A DNA stretch of 64,000 nucleotides from Mesorhizobium carmichaelinearum (GCF_900199455.1 NZ_FZQR01000018.1:1-64000), one strand, 5' to 3'. Shown: positions 8,417 through 18,115, counted from the first letter of the stretch. Notes: a model not told the origin generated them from the sequence alone. Program-made: numbers and translations.

Positions 8417-9364
8417 ATGGCCATCGAACTATGCCATCTCCGGTACGCTGTTGCGGCCGCACACTACGGCAGCTTCCGTCGCGCGGCGGAGGCGCTTGGC
8501 GTCAAGCAGTCGTCGCTCAGCCGCCGCATTCGTCAGATGGAGGATCGTCTGGGCGTCGCGGTGTTCGAGCGATCGAGCAGCGGCGTGCGTCTGACCGTGG
8601 CCGGCACAGAAATCCTGCGCACCTCCCGGCATCTGGTCGACGGATTGGACCACATGATGGCGTCGGCCAAGGCCGCGGGCCGCGGCGAGGCTGGCCGGCT
8701 GGCCGTCGGTCTCTATACCTCGTTGTCAGCTGGCAATTTGCGCGCAAGCTTGATGGAACATGCGCGACGATTTCCGCAAGTGGAAATCCGCGCGGTCGAG
8801 ATCGCGCGGGCAAGTCTCTTTGTGGGTCTGGAGCATGGCACGCTTGACGTTGCCATCGTCACCGGCGAGCCGGCCAGTCGCGAAGGGGAAGCAATGGCCT
8901 TGTGGGGCGAACGCATCATGGTCGCTCTCCCAGAGACCCATCCACTGGCAGCGAACGAGATTGTGTATTGGACCGACCTCAGAGGCGAGACCTTCCTGCT
9001 GAGCCAGCGCGACCCCGGACCGGAACTCAGGGACATTTTGCTGGCGAAACTCGCTTCGCCCGGCGTCCAGCCCAAAATAGTCAGCCAGGACGTCAGCCGT
9101 GAAAGCATAACGAGCCTGGTGGGCGCCGGCCTTGGGGTCGGCCTGATATGCGAGGCTGATATCGGCACCTACTACGCTGGCGTCGTCTATCGCGATGTAC
9201 AGGACGGCAACGGTCCGAGCCGGATCAGCTACGCCGCCTATTGGCAGAGCGACAACGACAACCCGGCGCTGGCGCATTTCCTCAAGCTGTTGGAAGAGCG
9301 CTATCCCTTGCTGCCAACTAGGGTTGCCGAATCCGACGCGCCTTCGCGAACGCCCGATCCGTAG
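8417..9364 (+). CDS. LysR-family transcriptional regulator
   Basis: A 315-residue LysR-type regulator. The N-terminal winged helix-turn-helix is clear (HLRYAVAAAHYGSFRRAAEALGV, then QSSLSRRIRQMEDRLGVAVFER). The remainder is the type 2 periplasmic-binding-like effector domain. I use ATG 8417, which begins MAIELCHLRY, since the 29 residues upstream are not LysR-like. A LysR gene at the end of a trb operon is common in related alphaproteobacterial ICEs. Its 3' end overlaps the convergent DUF2274 gene by 47 bp. Target genes are unknown; the trb operon is an obvious candidate. Confidence 0.85.
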   Translation: MAIELCHLRYAVAAAHYGSFRRAAEALGVKQSSLSRRIRQMEDRLGVAVFERSSSGVRLTVAGTEILRTSRHLVDGLDHMMASAKAAGRGEAGRLAVGLYTSLSAGNLRASLMEHARRFPQVEIRAVEIARASLFVGLEHGTLDVAIVTGEPASREGEAMALWGERIMVALPETHPLAANEIVYWTDLRGETFLLSQRDPGPELRDILLAKLASPGVQPKIVSQDVSRESITSLVGAGLGVGLICEADIGTYYAGVVYRDVQDGNGPSRISYAAYWQSDNDNPALAHFLKLLEERYPLLPTRVAESDAPSRTPDP

Positions 9365-9542
9365 CCATGAAGCGTTCGATCATCGGGGCGATCAGCCTGA
9401 CCGCTTCGCCAACGGGCTGGCCAGTCTCCCGGCCGAGAGCCTCGGCGTAGGCGAGGAGATCCCGATGAACAGCGGCCGGAAGTTCGATCGACATCTTGAC
9501 CGGCTTGTCGTCGGCAATGGCCCCAAGTTTCAGCTTCGCCAT
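9318..9542 (-). CDS. DUF2274 domain protein at the end of the trb operon
   Basis: A 74-residue protein with a ribbon-helix-helix-like pattern (KMSIELPAAVHRDLLAYAEAL). It belongs to the DUF2274 family that usually follows trbI in rhizobial and sphingomonad conjugative regions. It begins 3 bp after the trbI stop codon, so it is the last gene of the operon. Role unknown, possibly a small DNA-binding regulator. It overlaps the end of the convergent LysR gene. Confidence 0.8.
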   Translation of the reverse strand: MAKLKLGAIADDKPVKMSIELPAAVHRDLLAYAEALGRETGQPVGEAVRLIAPMIERFMATDRAFAKARRIRQP

Positions 9543-9545
9543 TGA

Positions 9546-10748
9546 TCACCCCCCATAAGGTTCGAGGACGAGATCGCGGGTGACGATCACACGGACGGGG
9601 AAGCCCGGCCGAATGGTAAGCGTCGGGGCGATATCGAGCTGACGGCCAACGATCTGCTGGCCGATTTGGCTAGTGGCGTTGGACGCGCCCTGGCGAAGCG
9701 CGCGAACAATATCACTTTCACCGCTCGTCGATCCGCTCTCCGCGCCGATGCTTAGCAGCGTGGAGAGCGCGGCGGCCTTGAAGAGTTCGCGCCAGTGATA
9801 ATCGACACCGTCCTCAAGCCCGGCATAACCTTCAGAGTCGGCGCCAGGCTGCCGTTCCAGCACGATGGATCTGCCGTTCGGCATGATAATGCGGTTCCAG
9901 ACCAGCAGCACGCGGCGCTGACCGAAACCGACACCATTGTCATACTGCCCGATCAGCCGTGCGCCCTGCGGGACGATGAGGATGTGCCCGGTCGGGCTGT
10001 CATAGACATTCTCGGTCACCTGGGCGGTGATCTGGCCGGGCAGATCGGAGCGAATACCGGTGATGAGGGCGGCCGAGATGATAGAACCTGCCTGCAGGAC
10101 GCAAGGCGAGGCCGGTGTCGCAACCCGATCCGGGCTCACCGTGCGGCGGTCAGCGGCGGCGTTGAGGAAGGCGGCCTGTCGTTCCTGCGCGGTGGGGGTC
10201 GTAGGCTGTGGCGCGAGGCCAAGGCCCGCGAGTGTCGGCAACTGCATGGCCGGCGTTTCGCTCGGCGCGGGTGGCGGAGTGGCCGGTGCGGACCGCGTTT
10301 CGGTCGCGGCGAATAGACGGCTGGTTCGTGCGGCTTCGATTTCCTGGAGCCGCCGTTGTTCCTCGGCGCTCACGCCTGCGACGGGCTGACCACGGTTCTG
10401 GGCGTTGAGTATCGGACGCCCCAGATCTCCCGGAAGCGGCGGCCCCAATTGTGGAACGTCAGGCTTTGCTACGCCGGAATAGTCGCGCGGGAGTGCGGCG
10501 AGCCCGTCCGCCGTGGTGCGGTTGTCGGTTGAGTACAGTTCGTCACTGCTGGGGCCGCCATGATGTGTTTGAAGCGCGTAAATCAGCGCGCCACCAATGC
10601 CAAGGCTGGCGACCAGGCCGAGCCCAGCCAGCACGCGCCGAGAAAGACGGGTGACGCGCGGCGTCTCCCCGCGCAGGCGCATGGGCGCAGGGCCAGGCGC
10701 TCCGCCTCCGGCCGGCACCTGTTCTTCCTCCTCCCGGTCCTCGCTCAT
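9546..10748 (-). CDS. trbI: conjugal transfer protein TrbI (VirB10-like)
   Basis: A 400-residue VirB10/TraB/TrbI-type protein that links the inner and outer membrane parts of the type IV secretion channel. One transmembrane helix is near residues 38-60 (VLAGLGLVASLGIGGALIYAL), then a proline-rich linker, then the conserved C-terminal beta-barrel domain (GSIISAALITGIRSDLPGQ, PQGARLIGQYDN). The start codon overlaps the trbG stop (ATGA), as is typical for translational coupling in this operon. Confidence 0.93.
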   Translation of the reverse strand: MSEDREEEEQVPAGGGAPGPAPMRLRGETPRVTRLSRRVLAGLGLVASLGIGGALIYALQTHHGGPSSDELYSTDNRTTADGLAALPRDYSGVAKPDVPQLGPPLPGDLGRPILNAQNRGQPVAGVSAEEQRRLQEIEAARTSRLFAATETRSAPATPPPAPSETPAMQLPTLAGLGLAPQPTTPTAQERQAAFLNAAADRRTVSPDRVATPASPCVLQAGSIISAALITGIRSDLPGQITAQVTENVYDSPTGHILIVPQGARLIGQYDNGVGFGQRRVLLVWNRIIMPNGRSIVLERQPGADSEGYAGLEDGVDYHWRELFKAAALSTLLSIGAESGSTSGESDIVRALRQGASNATSQIGQQIVGRQLDIAPTLTIRPGFPVRVIVTRDLVLEPYGG

Positions 10749-11791
10749 GACGCGGGCCTCCCGTCGGTGCGGACGATCCGGACGCGCTGTTGCTTGCGGC
10801 CGCTGCCGAAGCGCAGCTCGGCGGCGGCGAACATCCGGTCGACGATCATGTGATTGCCTCGGACGCGGTAGTTCACGAGTTCGGAAGTATCGCCCTCGGG
10901 GCCAACGATGAACAAAGGCGGCATTTCGCCTTGGCCGATGCCACGCGGGAATTCGATGAACACCTGACGGCCATCGTCAAAGGTGCGCAATGGCCGCCAC
11001 GGCACGCGGTCGCCTTCGATCGAATAGCGGAAGTTGATCGAGGCGAGGTCGATGCCGGTAGCGACGGGCTGAGCGGCCTCGGCCTGGGCGTTTTGCCGTC
11101 GAAGGGCGATGAGCTGGTCCCGCGGATATTGCCAGGAAACCGAGGCCATGTAGGTCTTCTCGGTGGACCGCAGTTCCATGTGGTAGGTGCGGCGGTCGGT
11201 GTTGATGACAATGTTCGTCGTCAGGTCCGCACGGGTCGGCTTGACGAGGATGTGGATCTGGCGCGTTGCGTCGGAGCCGCTTTCGGTGTCGCCGATGACC
11301 CAGCGCACCGTGTCGCCGGCGGCAACGGGGCCGGAGCCAACAAGTTGCTCGCCGGGCTGGAGGGCGACGTCGGTGATTTGTCCAACTGCGGCATAGACCT
11401 GATAGAGCGCGCCCTCTGTGAACGGATAGACCTGCATCGCGTTAATGAAGCCGTCACGAACAGGCTGGATGCGCGCGGCGGCGTTGGCCTGGTTGACCCG
11501 GGCGGTGGGCGCCGCGGGCTCGGCGGCCTGGCGGGTTTCTTTGAATGGTTTCAACTGGCCCGGCAAAGGCAGAGGTCGGGGAAGTTCAACGACTTGGACC
11601 GGCGCCGGCGGCGCGGGCGCGAACACAGCGGGCTGCGGATCGTCGTAGGAAATCTGCGGCGGCTTTTTGGTGGCGCAGCCGCCAAGCGCAGTTGCTGAGA
11701 GCAGCACGAGCGGAAACACGGATTTACGGAAGTGAGGAAATCCGGCTTTCCGGGGTTCCGGTGTAACGGCTCTATGGGGATAAAGAATCAT
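10745..11791 (-). CDS. trbG: conjugal transfer protein TrbG (VirB9-like)
   Basis: A 348-residue VirB9/TrbG-family protein of the outer-membrane core complex. The signal sequence ends in a lipobox-like LSATALGGC, so it may be lipid-anchored. A proline-rich segment follows, and the C-terminal VirB9 domain shows NFRYSIEGDRVPWRPLRTFDDGRQVFIEFP in two blocks. ATGA overlaps couple it to trbF upstream and trbI downstream. Confidence 0.92.
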   Translation of the reverse strand: MILYPHRAVTPEPRKAGFPHFRKSVFPLVLLSATALGGCATKKPPQISYDDPQPAVFAPAPPAPVQVVELPRPLPLPGQLKPFKETRQAAEPAAPTARVNQANAAARIQPVRDGFINAMQVYPFTEGALYQVYAAVGQITDVALQPGEQLVGSGPVAAGDTVRWVIGDTESGSDATRQIHILVKPTRADLTTNIVINTDRRTYHMELRSTEKTYMASVSWQYPRDQLIALRRQNAQAEAAQPVATGIDLASINFRYSIEGDRVPWRPLRTFDDGRQVFIEFPRGIGQGEMPPLFIVGPEGDTSELVNYRVRGNHMIVDRMFAAAELRFGSGRKQQRVRIVRTDGRPAS

Positions 11792-12471
11792 TGGCCCAGC
11801 TCCTTCGACCAGTTGATGGCGTTGATGAAGACGCCGAGGGGATTCTTGCGCAGCCGCTCAGCGTCCCGTGGCGGTTGGATGACGACGGTGATGATGGCGG
11901 TCCAGCGCTCGGTGGATGCCAGCGAACCGTCCTGATAGCGGCGCTCCATCCAGGCGACGCGGAAGCTATCCGGGGAGGCGCGGATGACGCTCGACACTTC
12001 CACGGCGATCTGCTGCTTGCCGACCTTGGAAAAAGGATCGTTGGTGCGGGCGTAGTCGTTGAGAGCGAGCGCGCCGCGATCGGTCGTGAAGTCGTAGGCC
12101 CTGAGCCAGTTCTCGCGAACGATAATCGCATCGGCGGGAATCGAGCGGACCTGTTCGATGAAGCGGGCCAGGTGCCAGGCAATCTGTGGATCGGTCGGGC
12201 GATAGTCGGCGACGGCCGGCTCGACCGCCTGTGCCTGGCCGAGCCGATCAACCTGCACCACCCAGGGAACAATCGTCCCGCGCCCCGATTGCCAGACTAG
12301 CGCCGCCGCGAAGCCGCCGGCGAGCAGCAATGAGCCAAAAGCCATCAAGCGCCAGTTCTTCGCCTGGACGCGCGCCGAGCCGATCCGGTCATCCCAGACC
12401 TGGGCGGCCTTTTGGTAAGGGGTCTCGGGTTGGGGTGTCTTGCCGTATTGGGTGGACGGTCGTTTGAACAT
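11788..12471 (-). CDS. trbF: conjugal transfer protein TrbF (VirB8-like)
   Basis: A 227-residue VirB8/TrbF-type inner-membrane assembly factor. A short cytoplasmic N-terminus is followed by one membrane segment (LMAFGSLLLAGGFAAALVW) and a periplasmic domain with the conserved RWTAIITVVIQPPRDAERLRKNPLGVFI end. Its start overlaps the trbL stop (TAATG) and its stop overlaps the trbG start. Confidence 0.93.
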   Translation of the reverse strand: MFKRPSTQYGKTPQPETPYQKAAQVWDDRIGSARVQAKNWRLMAFGSLLLAGGFAAALVWQSGRGTIVPWVVQVDRLGQAQAVEPAVADYRPTDPQIAWHLARFIEQVRSIPADAIIVRENWLRAYDFTTDRGALALNDYARTNDPFSKVGKQQIAVEVSSVIRASPDSFRVAWMERRYQDGSLASTERWTAIITVVIQPPRDAERLRKNPLGVFINAINWSKELGQ

Positions 12472-13832
12472 TAGCGGTCCCCTTCGGAGAGATTGATGGA
12501 TGAGCCGCCGCCATGGGCGTCGCCCGATCGGACAGCGTGGCTGACGGTCGAGACCCCATGGCTGACCGTCTGAGAGCGCTTCATGCGCCTGGCCCAGGCG
12601 GGTGGCGTCGAGGGGCCGGCTGAATACGAAGGATCATTTGCGGCGTCGGCCGTGCCGCCGACCGAGCCCATGGTCGATGAGCCGCCAGTGGCTTCAAATG
12701 CGGCCTTTGCACCGCTGGAAAAGTTCTGGCTCATGCCGCCGGCGGCGCGGGACGCGGCGCGCCTGAGCGGCGATGTGGCGGCACTGGCGCCGGCACGCGC
12801 GACGCCGCCAAGGCCCGAGGCAACGCCGGCCGCGCCAGTCTGGCCGGCAGACGCGAGGCTGTAGGAGGTCGCTGCACCACCGGCGAGCGCAGCGCCACCG
12901 CGCGCAGCGGTCGCAGCATTACCGGCCACAGCGCCGATGCCGCCCGCCGCCGCGCCAAGGGCGGCACCGCCCGCCATCACGACGCCTCCGGCAGCCAGCC
13001 CAGTGCCGACAGCGGCGCCGGCGCCGAGTTGGGGGCCGCCGGAGACGAGGCCGTTGGCGATGCCGGGTCCAAAAATGCCAAGGCCGAGCAGCGAGAGTGC
13101 CGCCAGCACGATCGCCATGGCGTCGTCGAAGGTGGGCGCAGCACCGCCGAAGCCGGCGGTGAATTCGGAAAAGAGCGTCGAGCCGATGCCGATGATGACG
13201 GCGAGCACCAGTACCTTGATGCCAGAGGAGATGACGTTGCCGAGCACGCGCTCGGCCATGAAGGCCGATTTGCCAAAGAGGCCGAACGGGATCAGCACGA
13301 AGCCCGCCAGAGTTGTGAGCTTGAACTCGATGAGCGTGACGAAGAGCTGGACGGCGAGGATGAAGAAGGCGAACAGCACCAGCGCCCACGCTAGGAACAT
13401 GCAGGCGATCTGGATGAAGTTCTCGAAGAACGACCAGTAGCCCATCAGGCCGGAAATGGAGTCGAGCAGCGGGCGGCCGGCGTCCAACCCTGTCTGGGCG
13501 ACCTTGCCGGGACGCAGAAGGTCCGCCGTCGAAAAGCCGGTGCCTGAGGCCTTCAGGCCGAGGCCGGCGAAGCTCTCGAAGACGATGCGGGCGAGATTGG
13601 TCCAGTTGCCGATGATGTAGGCGAACACGCCTATGAAGAGCGTCTTCTTGATCAGGCGCGCGATGATGTCGTCGTCGGCGCCCCAGGACCAGAACAGCGC
13701 GGCCAGCGTCACGTCGATGACGATCAGCGTGGTGGCAATGAAGGCGACCTCGCCACCGAGCAGGCCGAAGCCGGAATCGATGTAGCGGGTGAAGACTTCG
13801 AGAAAGTGATCGATGACGCCGGTGCCGCCCAT
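12471..13832 (-). CDS. trbL: P-type conjugative transfer protein TrbL (VirB6-like)
   Basis: A 453-residue polytopic membrane protein of the VirB6/TrbL family, part of the inner-membrane channel. Several hydrophobic helices lie in residues 20-270, followed by a long Ala/Gly-rich low-complexity region (about 270-400) typical of TrbL. The base composition of this part is extreme, giving many false antisense ORFs. It lies between trbK-alt and trbF. Confidence 0.92.
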   Translation of the reverse strand: MGGTGVIDHFLEVFTRYIDSGFGLLGGEVAFIATTLIVIDVTLAALFWSWGADDDIIARLIKKTLFIGVFAYIIGNWTNLARIVFESFAGLGLKASGTGFSTADLLRPGKVAQTGLDAGRPLLDSISGLMGYWSFFENFIQIACMFLAWALVLFAFFILAVQLFVTLIEFKLTTLAGFVLIPFGLFGKSAFMAERVLGNVISSGIKVLVLAVIIGIGSTLFSEFTAGFGGAAPTFDDAMAIVLAALSLLGLGIFGPGIANGLVSGGPQLGAGAAVGTGLAAGGVVMAGGAALGAAAGGIGAVAGNAATAARGGAALAGGAATSYSLASAGQTGAAGVASGLGGVARAGASAATSPLRRAASRAAGGMSQNFSSGAKAAFEATGGSSTMGSVGGTADAANDPSYSAGPSTPPAWARRMKRSQTVSHGVSTVSHAVRSGDAHGGGSSINLSEGDR

Positions 13833-13836
13833 GACG

Positions 13837-14253
13837 CTATTGAGCCTCCGGCAGCTCGGTCGACGGCGATGCAGACATCTCGTCGGTCGGCGCGCCTTCC
13901 TTGCGCAGGATCTTGTTTGGCGAACGAACCGCCGCCTCGCTCGCTGGGCCTTCCACGATCGGTGGCGGCGGACTGTCGGGCAGGCGCTCCACCGGACGAG
14001 CGCCCGGTTTTAGGAAGCGGCGGCGGTTCTCAACCCAGGCGCTCAGGCATTTCGGATCGCGGGTGCCCGCTTCGCCAAGCTCCTGGCATCGTATCAACTC
14101 GCCGCGCAACGGATCGGCGCTGGCGGCCTCCGATCGGCCGATCGAGGTGGTCGCGGAGCCATCTTCTTTCCGGCTCAGTTCGATTGCCGTCGCCGCGATG
14201 GCGATCCCGACGAATCCGACCGCGCCGAGCCGGGCAAGCTTTCTTCCGTCCAT
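13837..14253 (-). CDS. putative entry exclusion protein TrbK-alt
   Basis: A 138-residue protein with an N-terminal membrane helix (LGAVGFVGIAIAATAIEL) and a small domain with two cysteines (RCQELGEAGTRDPKCLSAWVENRRRF). This pattern and the place between trbJ and trbL match the family called TrbK-alt, thought to block redundant transfer between cells that already hold the element. The exclusion role is inferred from position and family naming only. Confidence 0.8.
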   Translation of the reverse strand: MDGRKLARLGAVGFVGIAIAATAIELSRKEDGSATTSIGRSEAASADPLRGELIRCQELGEAGTRDPKCLSAWVENRRRFLKPGARPVERLPDSPPPPIVEGPASEAAVRSPNKILRKEGAPTDEMSASPSTELPEAQ

Positions 14254-14263
14254 GCTGCCGCCC

Positions 14264-15025
14264 TCAGTTGCCGTTCTGGAACATACGGGCGTCGCCTGGC
14301 TGATAGCCGGCGCCCGGCGTCAGGAACCGGCGGCGCTGCTCGCGGCCCTGTTCGGCGGCCGCGGCCTGCTCAGCCGATTGAAGCGCCTGTGCCCGGCCAT
14401 TCGCGGCAACCACGGCAGTCAGATCGGCGAGTTGCTGCGCCTGGAGGCCAAGGAGTTGGTTGCCGGCCTGCGTCGCCTGCAGCGCGCCGGTGGCGCCCTG
14501 GCTCTGCCCGATGAGGGCCGACATCAGCGTCCGATTGGTGTCGATGTTGCCGACGACACCGGCCTGCACGCGCATGGCGTCCTGGAGGCCCCCGACGGTG
14601 TTCCGCCAACGCTCGCGAGCATCGGCGATCAACTGCTGATCCGAGTCCGAGAGCGAGGCGTTGCCGTAGGTCGTCTGGAACGCCTGATCGATCTGCTGGA
14701 CGTCGAAGGCGATGTTCTGCGCCTGTGTCAGCAGTTGCTGGGTACGCTGGACCGACTGTTGAAGCTGCTGGAGCGAGGAGTAAGGCAGGCTCGCGAGGTT
14801 GCGGGCCTGGTTGATTAGCATCTGCGCCTCGTTCTGGAGCGAGGTAATCTGGTTGGTGATCTGCTCGAGTGCGCGGGCGGCCTGAAGGACATTCTGCCCA
14901 TAGTTCGTCGGATCGAAGACGATAAAGGCATGGGCCGATGTCGTGATCATCGGCGACAGGGCGATGGGCGCGGCGAAGAGAGCCGCCGCAAGGCGGGCGG
15001 CAAGCGAACGGGAACGGATAGTCAT
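14264..15025 (-). CDS. trbJ: P-type conjugative transfer protein TrbJ (VirB5-like)
   Basis: A 253-residue TrbJ/VirB5-type protein with a Sec signal peptide ending near SAHA and a long alpha-helical, glutamine-rich body (ALEQITNQITSLQNEAQML, QSVQRTQQLLTQAQNI), typical of minor pilus subunits. The true start is ATG 15025, which overlaps the trbE stop (ATGA); the upstream 22 codons belong to the overlapping frame. Confidence 0.9.
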   Translation of the reverse strand: MTIRSRSLAARLAAALFAAPIALSPMITTSAHAFIVFDPTNYGQNVLQAARALEQITNQITSLQNEAQMLINQARNLASLPYSSLQQLQQSVQRTQQLLTQAQNIAFDVQQIDQAFQTTYGNASLSDSDQQLIADARERWRNTVGGLQDAMRVQAGVVGNIDTNRTLMSALIGQSQGATGALQATQAGNQLLGLQAQQLADLTAVVAANGRAQALQSAEQAAAAEQGREQRRRFLTPGAGYQPGDARMFQNGN

Positions 15026-17478
15026 GGTTGGGCCTCCTGCTGGGCTTGGGGACTGAGGTTGGCGAGATCGGGGATGAGGTCGGCCGCCCACGCCACGCCG
15101 CGTGCTCGCAGCCAGGCCGCCGCGAAGCCATCACGACCGGCCTCAACGAGGACCCGTTCAATCGCGGCCTGGTCGGTCTTGGAGGAGACGGCGGTGAAGG
15201 CCAGGGCCACCTCGCCGAGCCCCAGCTCGAACAGCCGGTTGCCACGGCGGCTCTGGCAATAGTAATCCCGCTTCGGGGTCGCCCGGGCGAGGATCTCGAT
15301 CTGACGGTCGTTGAGGCCGAAGCGCCGATAGATAGCAGTGATCTGTGGCTCGATCGCGCGCTCGTTCGGCAGCAGCAGCCGCGTCTGGCAGCTCTCGATG
15401 ATCGCAGGCGCAATCGCACTGCCGTCGATGTCGGAGAGCGACTGGGTGGCGAAGACGACGCTGGCGTTCTTCTTGCGCAGCATTTTCAGCCATTCGCGGA
15501 GCTGGCCGGCAAATCCCTCATCATCGAGGGCGAGCCAACCTTCATCGACGATGAGCAGCGTCGGCCGCCCGTCGAGGCGGTCCTCGATGCGGTGGAACAG
15601 ATAGGAGAGCACGGCCGCCGCCGCGCCCGTGCCGATCAGCCCTTCGGTCTCGAAGGCCTGTACCGAAGCCGCGCCGAGCCGCTCCGTCTCGGCGTCGAGC
15701 AGCCGGCCGTATGGCCCGCCGACACAATAGGGTCGAAGGGCCTGCTTCAGGGACGATGACTGCAACAGGACGGAGAAGCCAGTCAGCGTGCGTTCCGCCA
15801 CCGGGGCCGAAGCGAGCGAGTTCAACGCAGACCAAAGATGTTCCTTCACCTCCGGGGTGATGACGACGCTCTCGCGCACCAGGATGGCCACGATCCAGTC
15901 CGCGGCCCAGGCGCGCTCGCGCGTGTCATGGATGCGCGCGAGCGGCTGGAGCGAGACGGACGCCGTGGCGCGATCGGTCAGGTCGCCGCCAAGGTCGTGC
16001 CAGTCGCCGCCCATGGCTAGCGCGGCGGCGCGGATCGAACCGCCGAAGTCGAACGCGAAGACCTGAGCGCGTTCGTATCGCCGGAACTGCAAGGCCATCA
16101 GCGCCAGCAGAACCGACTTGCCGGCGCCGGTCGGACCGACGACGAGGGTATGCCCGACGTCGCCGACGTGAAGTGAAAACCGGAACGGGGTCGAGCCTTC
16201 GGTTCTTCCGAAGAGCAGGGGAGGTGCTGCAAAATGCTCGTCCCGTTCCGGCCCCGCCCACACCGCCGAGAGCGGGATCATGTGGGCGAGATTGAGTGTG
16301 GAGATCGGTGGCTGCCGCACGTTGGCGTAGACTTGGCCGGGCAAGCTGCCGAGCCAGGCGTCGACCGCGTTGATCGTCTCGGCCATCGCGGTGAAGTCTC
16401 GGCCCTGGATGACCTTCTCTACAAGGCGCAGCTTCTCCTCGGCGACGCGCGGATCCTCGTCCCAGACAGCGACGGTCGCCGTGACATATGCCTGCCCGAT
16501 GAGATCGGAGCCAAGCTCCTGGAGCGCGAGATCGGCGTCGGCTGCCTTGTTGGCCGCATCGCTGTCGACAAGGGTCGATGCCTCGTTGGTCATCACCTCC
16601 TTGAGGATGGCGGCGATCGACTTGCGCTTGGCGAACCACTGCCGACGAATCCTGGTCAGCAGCCTCGTCGCGTCGGTCTTGTCGAGCATGATTGCGCGTG
16701 TCGACCAGCGATACGGAAATGCCAGCCGGTTCAGTTCGTCGAGGATACCGGGTGTTGTTGAGGTCGGGAAACCGATGATGGTGAGAATGCGAAGGTGCGA
16801 CTTGCCGAGCCGCGGCTCGAGGCCACCGGTCAGCGGCTGGTCCGCCAGCAGCGCGTCAAGATACATCGGGATTTCGGGTACGCGCACGCGGTGGCGCTTT
16901 GTCGAGACCGTCGAGTGCAGATAGGTCAGGGTGTCGGCGTCATCGAGCCAGGCGCTTTCGGGCATGAAGCCCTCGACGAGTTGGAGGACCCGGTCGGTTC
17001 GATCGATGAAGCCGCGCAGGACCGCGCGGGCATCGACGCCGCCTTGCGCCTTGCCCTCGTACAGCCAGCTCTCGGCGCGCGCGGCGTCCTCGGCCGGCGG
17101 CAGATAGAGGAAGGTCAGGTAGTAGCTGGACTCGTAGTGCACGCCTTCTTCCTCGAAGTCGGCTTTGCGCTCGGCCTCAACCAGGGCGGACGCCGTGTCG
17201 GGAAACCGGCTCTCGGGATAGCGTTGCGCCGGCAGCCGGGCGGCCTCGACGAAGATTGCCCAACCGGAGCCGAGCCGGCGGAAGGCATTGTTGAGGCGTC
17301 CGGCGACCGCGACCAGTTCGGCGGGCACCGATGATTCAAGATCCGGCCCGCGAAAGCGCGCGGTCCTCTGGAAGGAACCGTCCTTGTTGAGGACGACGCC
17401 TTCGCCCACCAACGCCGCCCAAGGCACGAAGTCGGCCAGGTGGGAGGACGTGCGGCGATATTCGGCAAGGTTCATCAT
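15022..17478 (-). CDS. trbE: conjugal transfer ATPase TrbE (VirB4-like)
   Basis: An 818-residue VirB4/TrbE ATPase that powers assembly of the mating channel. The Walker A motif is GPTGAGKSVLLALMAL and the Walker B region is TLLIVDEGWLALDDEGFAGQ. The N-terminal half is the CagE/TrbE/VirB4 domain. I start at the first of two adjacent methionines (MMNLAEYRR) at 17478, 23 bp after the trbD stop; the open frame upstream overlaps trbD and is not TrbE-like. Confidence 0.93.
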   Translation of the reverse strand: MMNLAEYRRTSSHLADFVPWAALVGEGVVLNKDGSFQRTARFRGPDLESSVPAELVAVAGRLNNAFRRLGSGWAIFVEAARLPAQRYPESRFPDTASALVEAERKADFEEEGVHYESSYYLTFLYLPPAEDAARAESWLYEGKAQGGVDARAVLRGFIDRTDRVLQLVEGFMPESAWLDDADTLTYLHSTVSTKRHRVRVPEIPMYLDALLADQPLTGGLEPRLGKSHLRILTIIGFPTSTTPGILDELNRLAFPYRWSTRAIMLDKTDATRLLTRIRRQWFAKRKSIAAILKEVMTNEASTLVDSDAANKAADADLALQELGSDLIGQAYVTATVAVWDEDPRVAEEKLRLVEKVIQGRDFTAMAETINAVDAWLGSLPGQVYANVRQPPISTLNLAHMIPLSAVWAGPERDEHFAAPPLLFGRTEGSTPFRFSLHVGDVGHTLVVGPTGAGKSVLLALMALQFRRYERAQVFAFDFGGSIRAAALAMGGDWHDLGGDLTDRATASVSLQPLARIHDTRERAWAADWIVAILVRESVVITPEVKEHLWSALNSLASAPVAERTLTGFSVLLQSSSLKQALRPYCVGGPYGRLLDAETERLGAASVQAFETEGLIGTGAAAAVLSYLFHRIEDRLDGRPTLLIVDEGWLALDDEGFAGQLREWLKMLRKKNASVVFATQSLSDIDGSAIAPAIIESCQTRLLLPNERAIEPQITAIYRRFGLNDRQIEILARATPKRDYYCQSRRGNRLFELGLGEVALAFTAVSSKTDQAAIERVLVEAGRDGFAAAWLRARGVAWAADLIPDLANLSPQAQQEAQP

Positions 17479-17501
17479 GGCCGGTCTCCCGATCCTTTTC
17501 C

Positions 17502-17783
17502 TCAGACGTTTAAATGGCCGGGAATGCGCAGATGCCGGCGCACCACGTCGACGAACATCGGATCGCGCTTGGCCGCCCAGACGGCCACGAAATGGCCAAT
17601 AGCCCAAAGGACCAGGCCGACCAGCCAGAGCCGCAGACCGAGACCGAGAGCTGCGGCAAGCGTCCCGTTCAGGATGGCAACCGAGCGCGGCGCGCCGCCG
17701 AGCAGGATGTGGTCGGTCAGCGCGCGGTGGACGGGGGCGGTGAAACCCGGAACGTCGCCGCCATGGTCAAGAATGCCTGCCAT
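17502..17783 (-). CDS. trbD: conjugal transfer protein TrbD (VirB3-like)
   Basis: A 93-residue VirB3/TrbD membrane protein. It begins MAGILDHGGDVPGF and has a long hydrophobic stretch (TLAAALGLGLRLWLVGLVLWAIGHF, read in two pieces). The start at 17783 overlaps the trbC stop. Function: inner-membrane component near the VirB4 ATPase. Confidence 0.9.
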   Translation of the reverse strand: MAGILDHGGDVPGFTAPVHRALTDHILLGGAPRSVAILNGTLAAALGLGLRLWLVGLVLWAIGHFVAVWAAKRDPMFVDVVRRHLRIPGHLNV

Positions 17784-18115
17784 CAGACCAGCGCCCCGCC
17801 GCCGAAGGAGAAAAACGACAGAAAGAAGGAACTGGCTGCGAAGGCGATACTCAGGCCAAACACGATCTGGATCAGCCTGCGGAAGCCGCCGGAAGTGTCG
17901 CCGAACGCGAGCGTCAGTCCGGTGACGATGATGATGATCACCGCCATGATCTTGGCGACCGGCCCTTCGACGGATTCGAGGATCGACTGAAGAGGCGCTT
18001 CCCACGGCATGGAGGAACCGGCCGCTTGGGCAGAGGGCGCCAGCAAAAATGTGGCGTAGGTGACGAAGGCCGCAGTCGCGATGTGACGGCGGATATTAAG
18101 GGCATGGCGGATCAT
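17783..18115 (-). CDS. trbC: conjugal transfer protein TrbC (pilin-like, VirB2-like)
   Basis: A 110-residue TrbC/VirB2-type pilin precursor. The signal peptide ends around APSAQA, and two transmembrane helices follow (KIMAVIIIIVTGLTLAFG and IQIVFGLSIAFAASSFFLSF). The start ATG 18115 overlaps the trbB stop and the stop overlaps the trbD start. Confidence 0.9.
   Translation of the reverse strand: MIRHALNIRRHIATAAFVTYATFLLAPSAQAAGSSMPWEAPLQSILESVEGPVAKIMAVIIIIVTGLTLAFGDTSGGFRRLIQIVFGLSIAFAASSFFLSFFSFGGGALV

Noticed and set aside
10790..13440. Long plus-strand ORFs opposite trbG and trbL
   Set aside because: Shadow frames of well-supported trb genes; low-complexity Ala/Gly/Arg composition.
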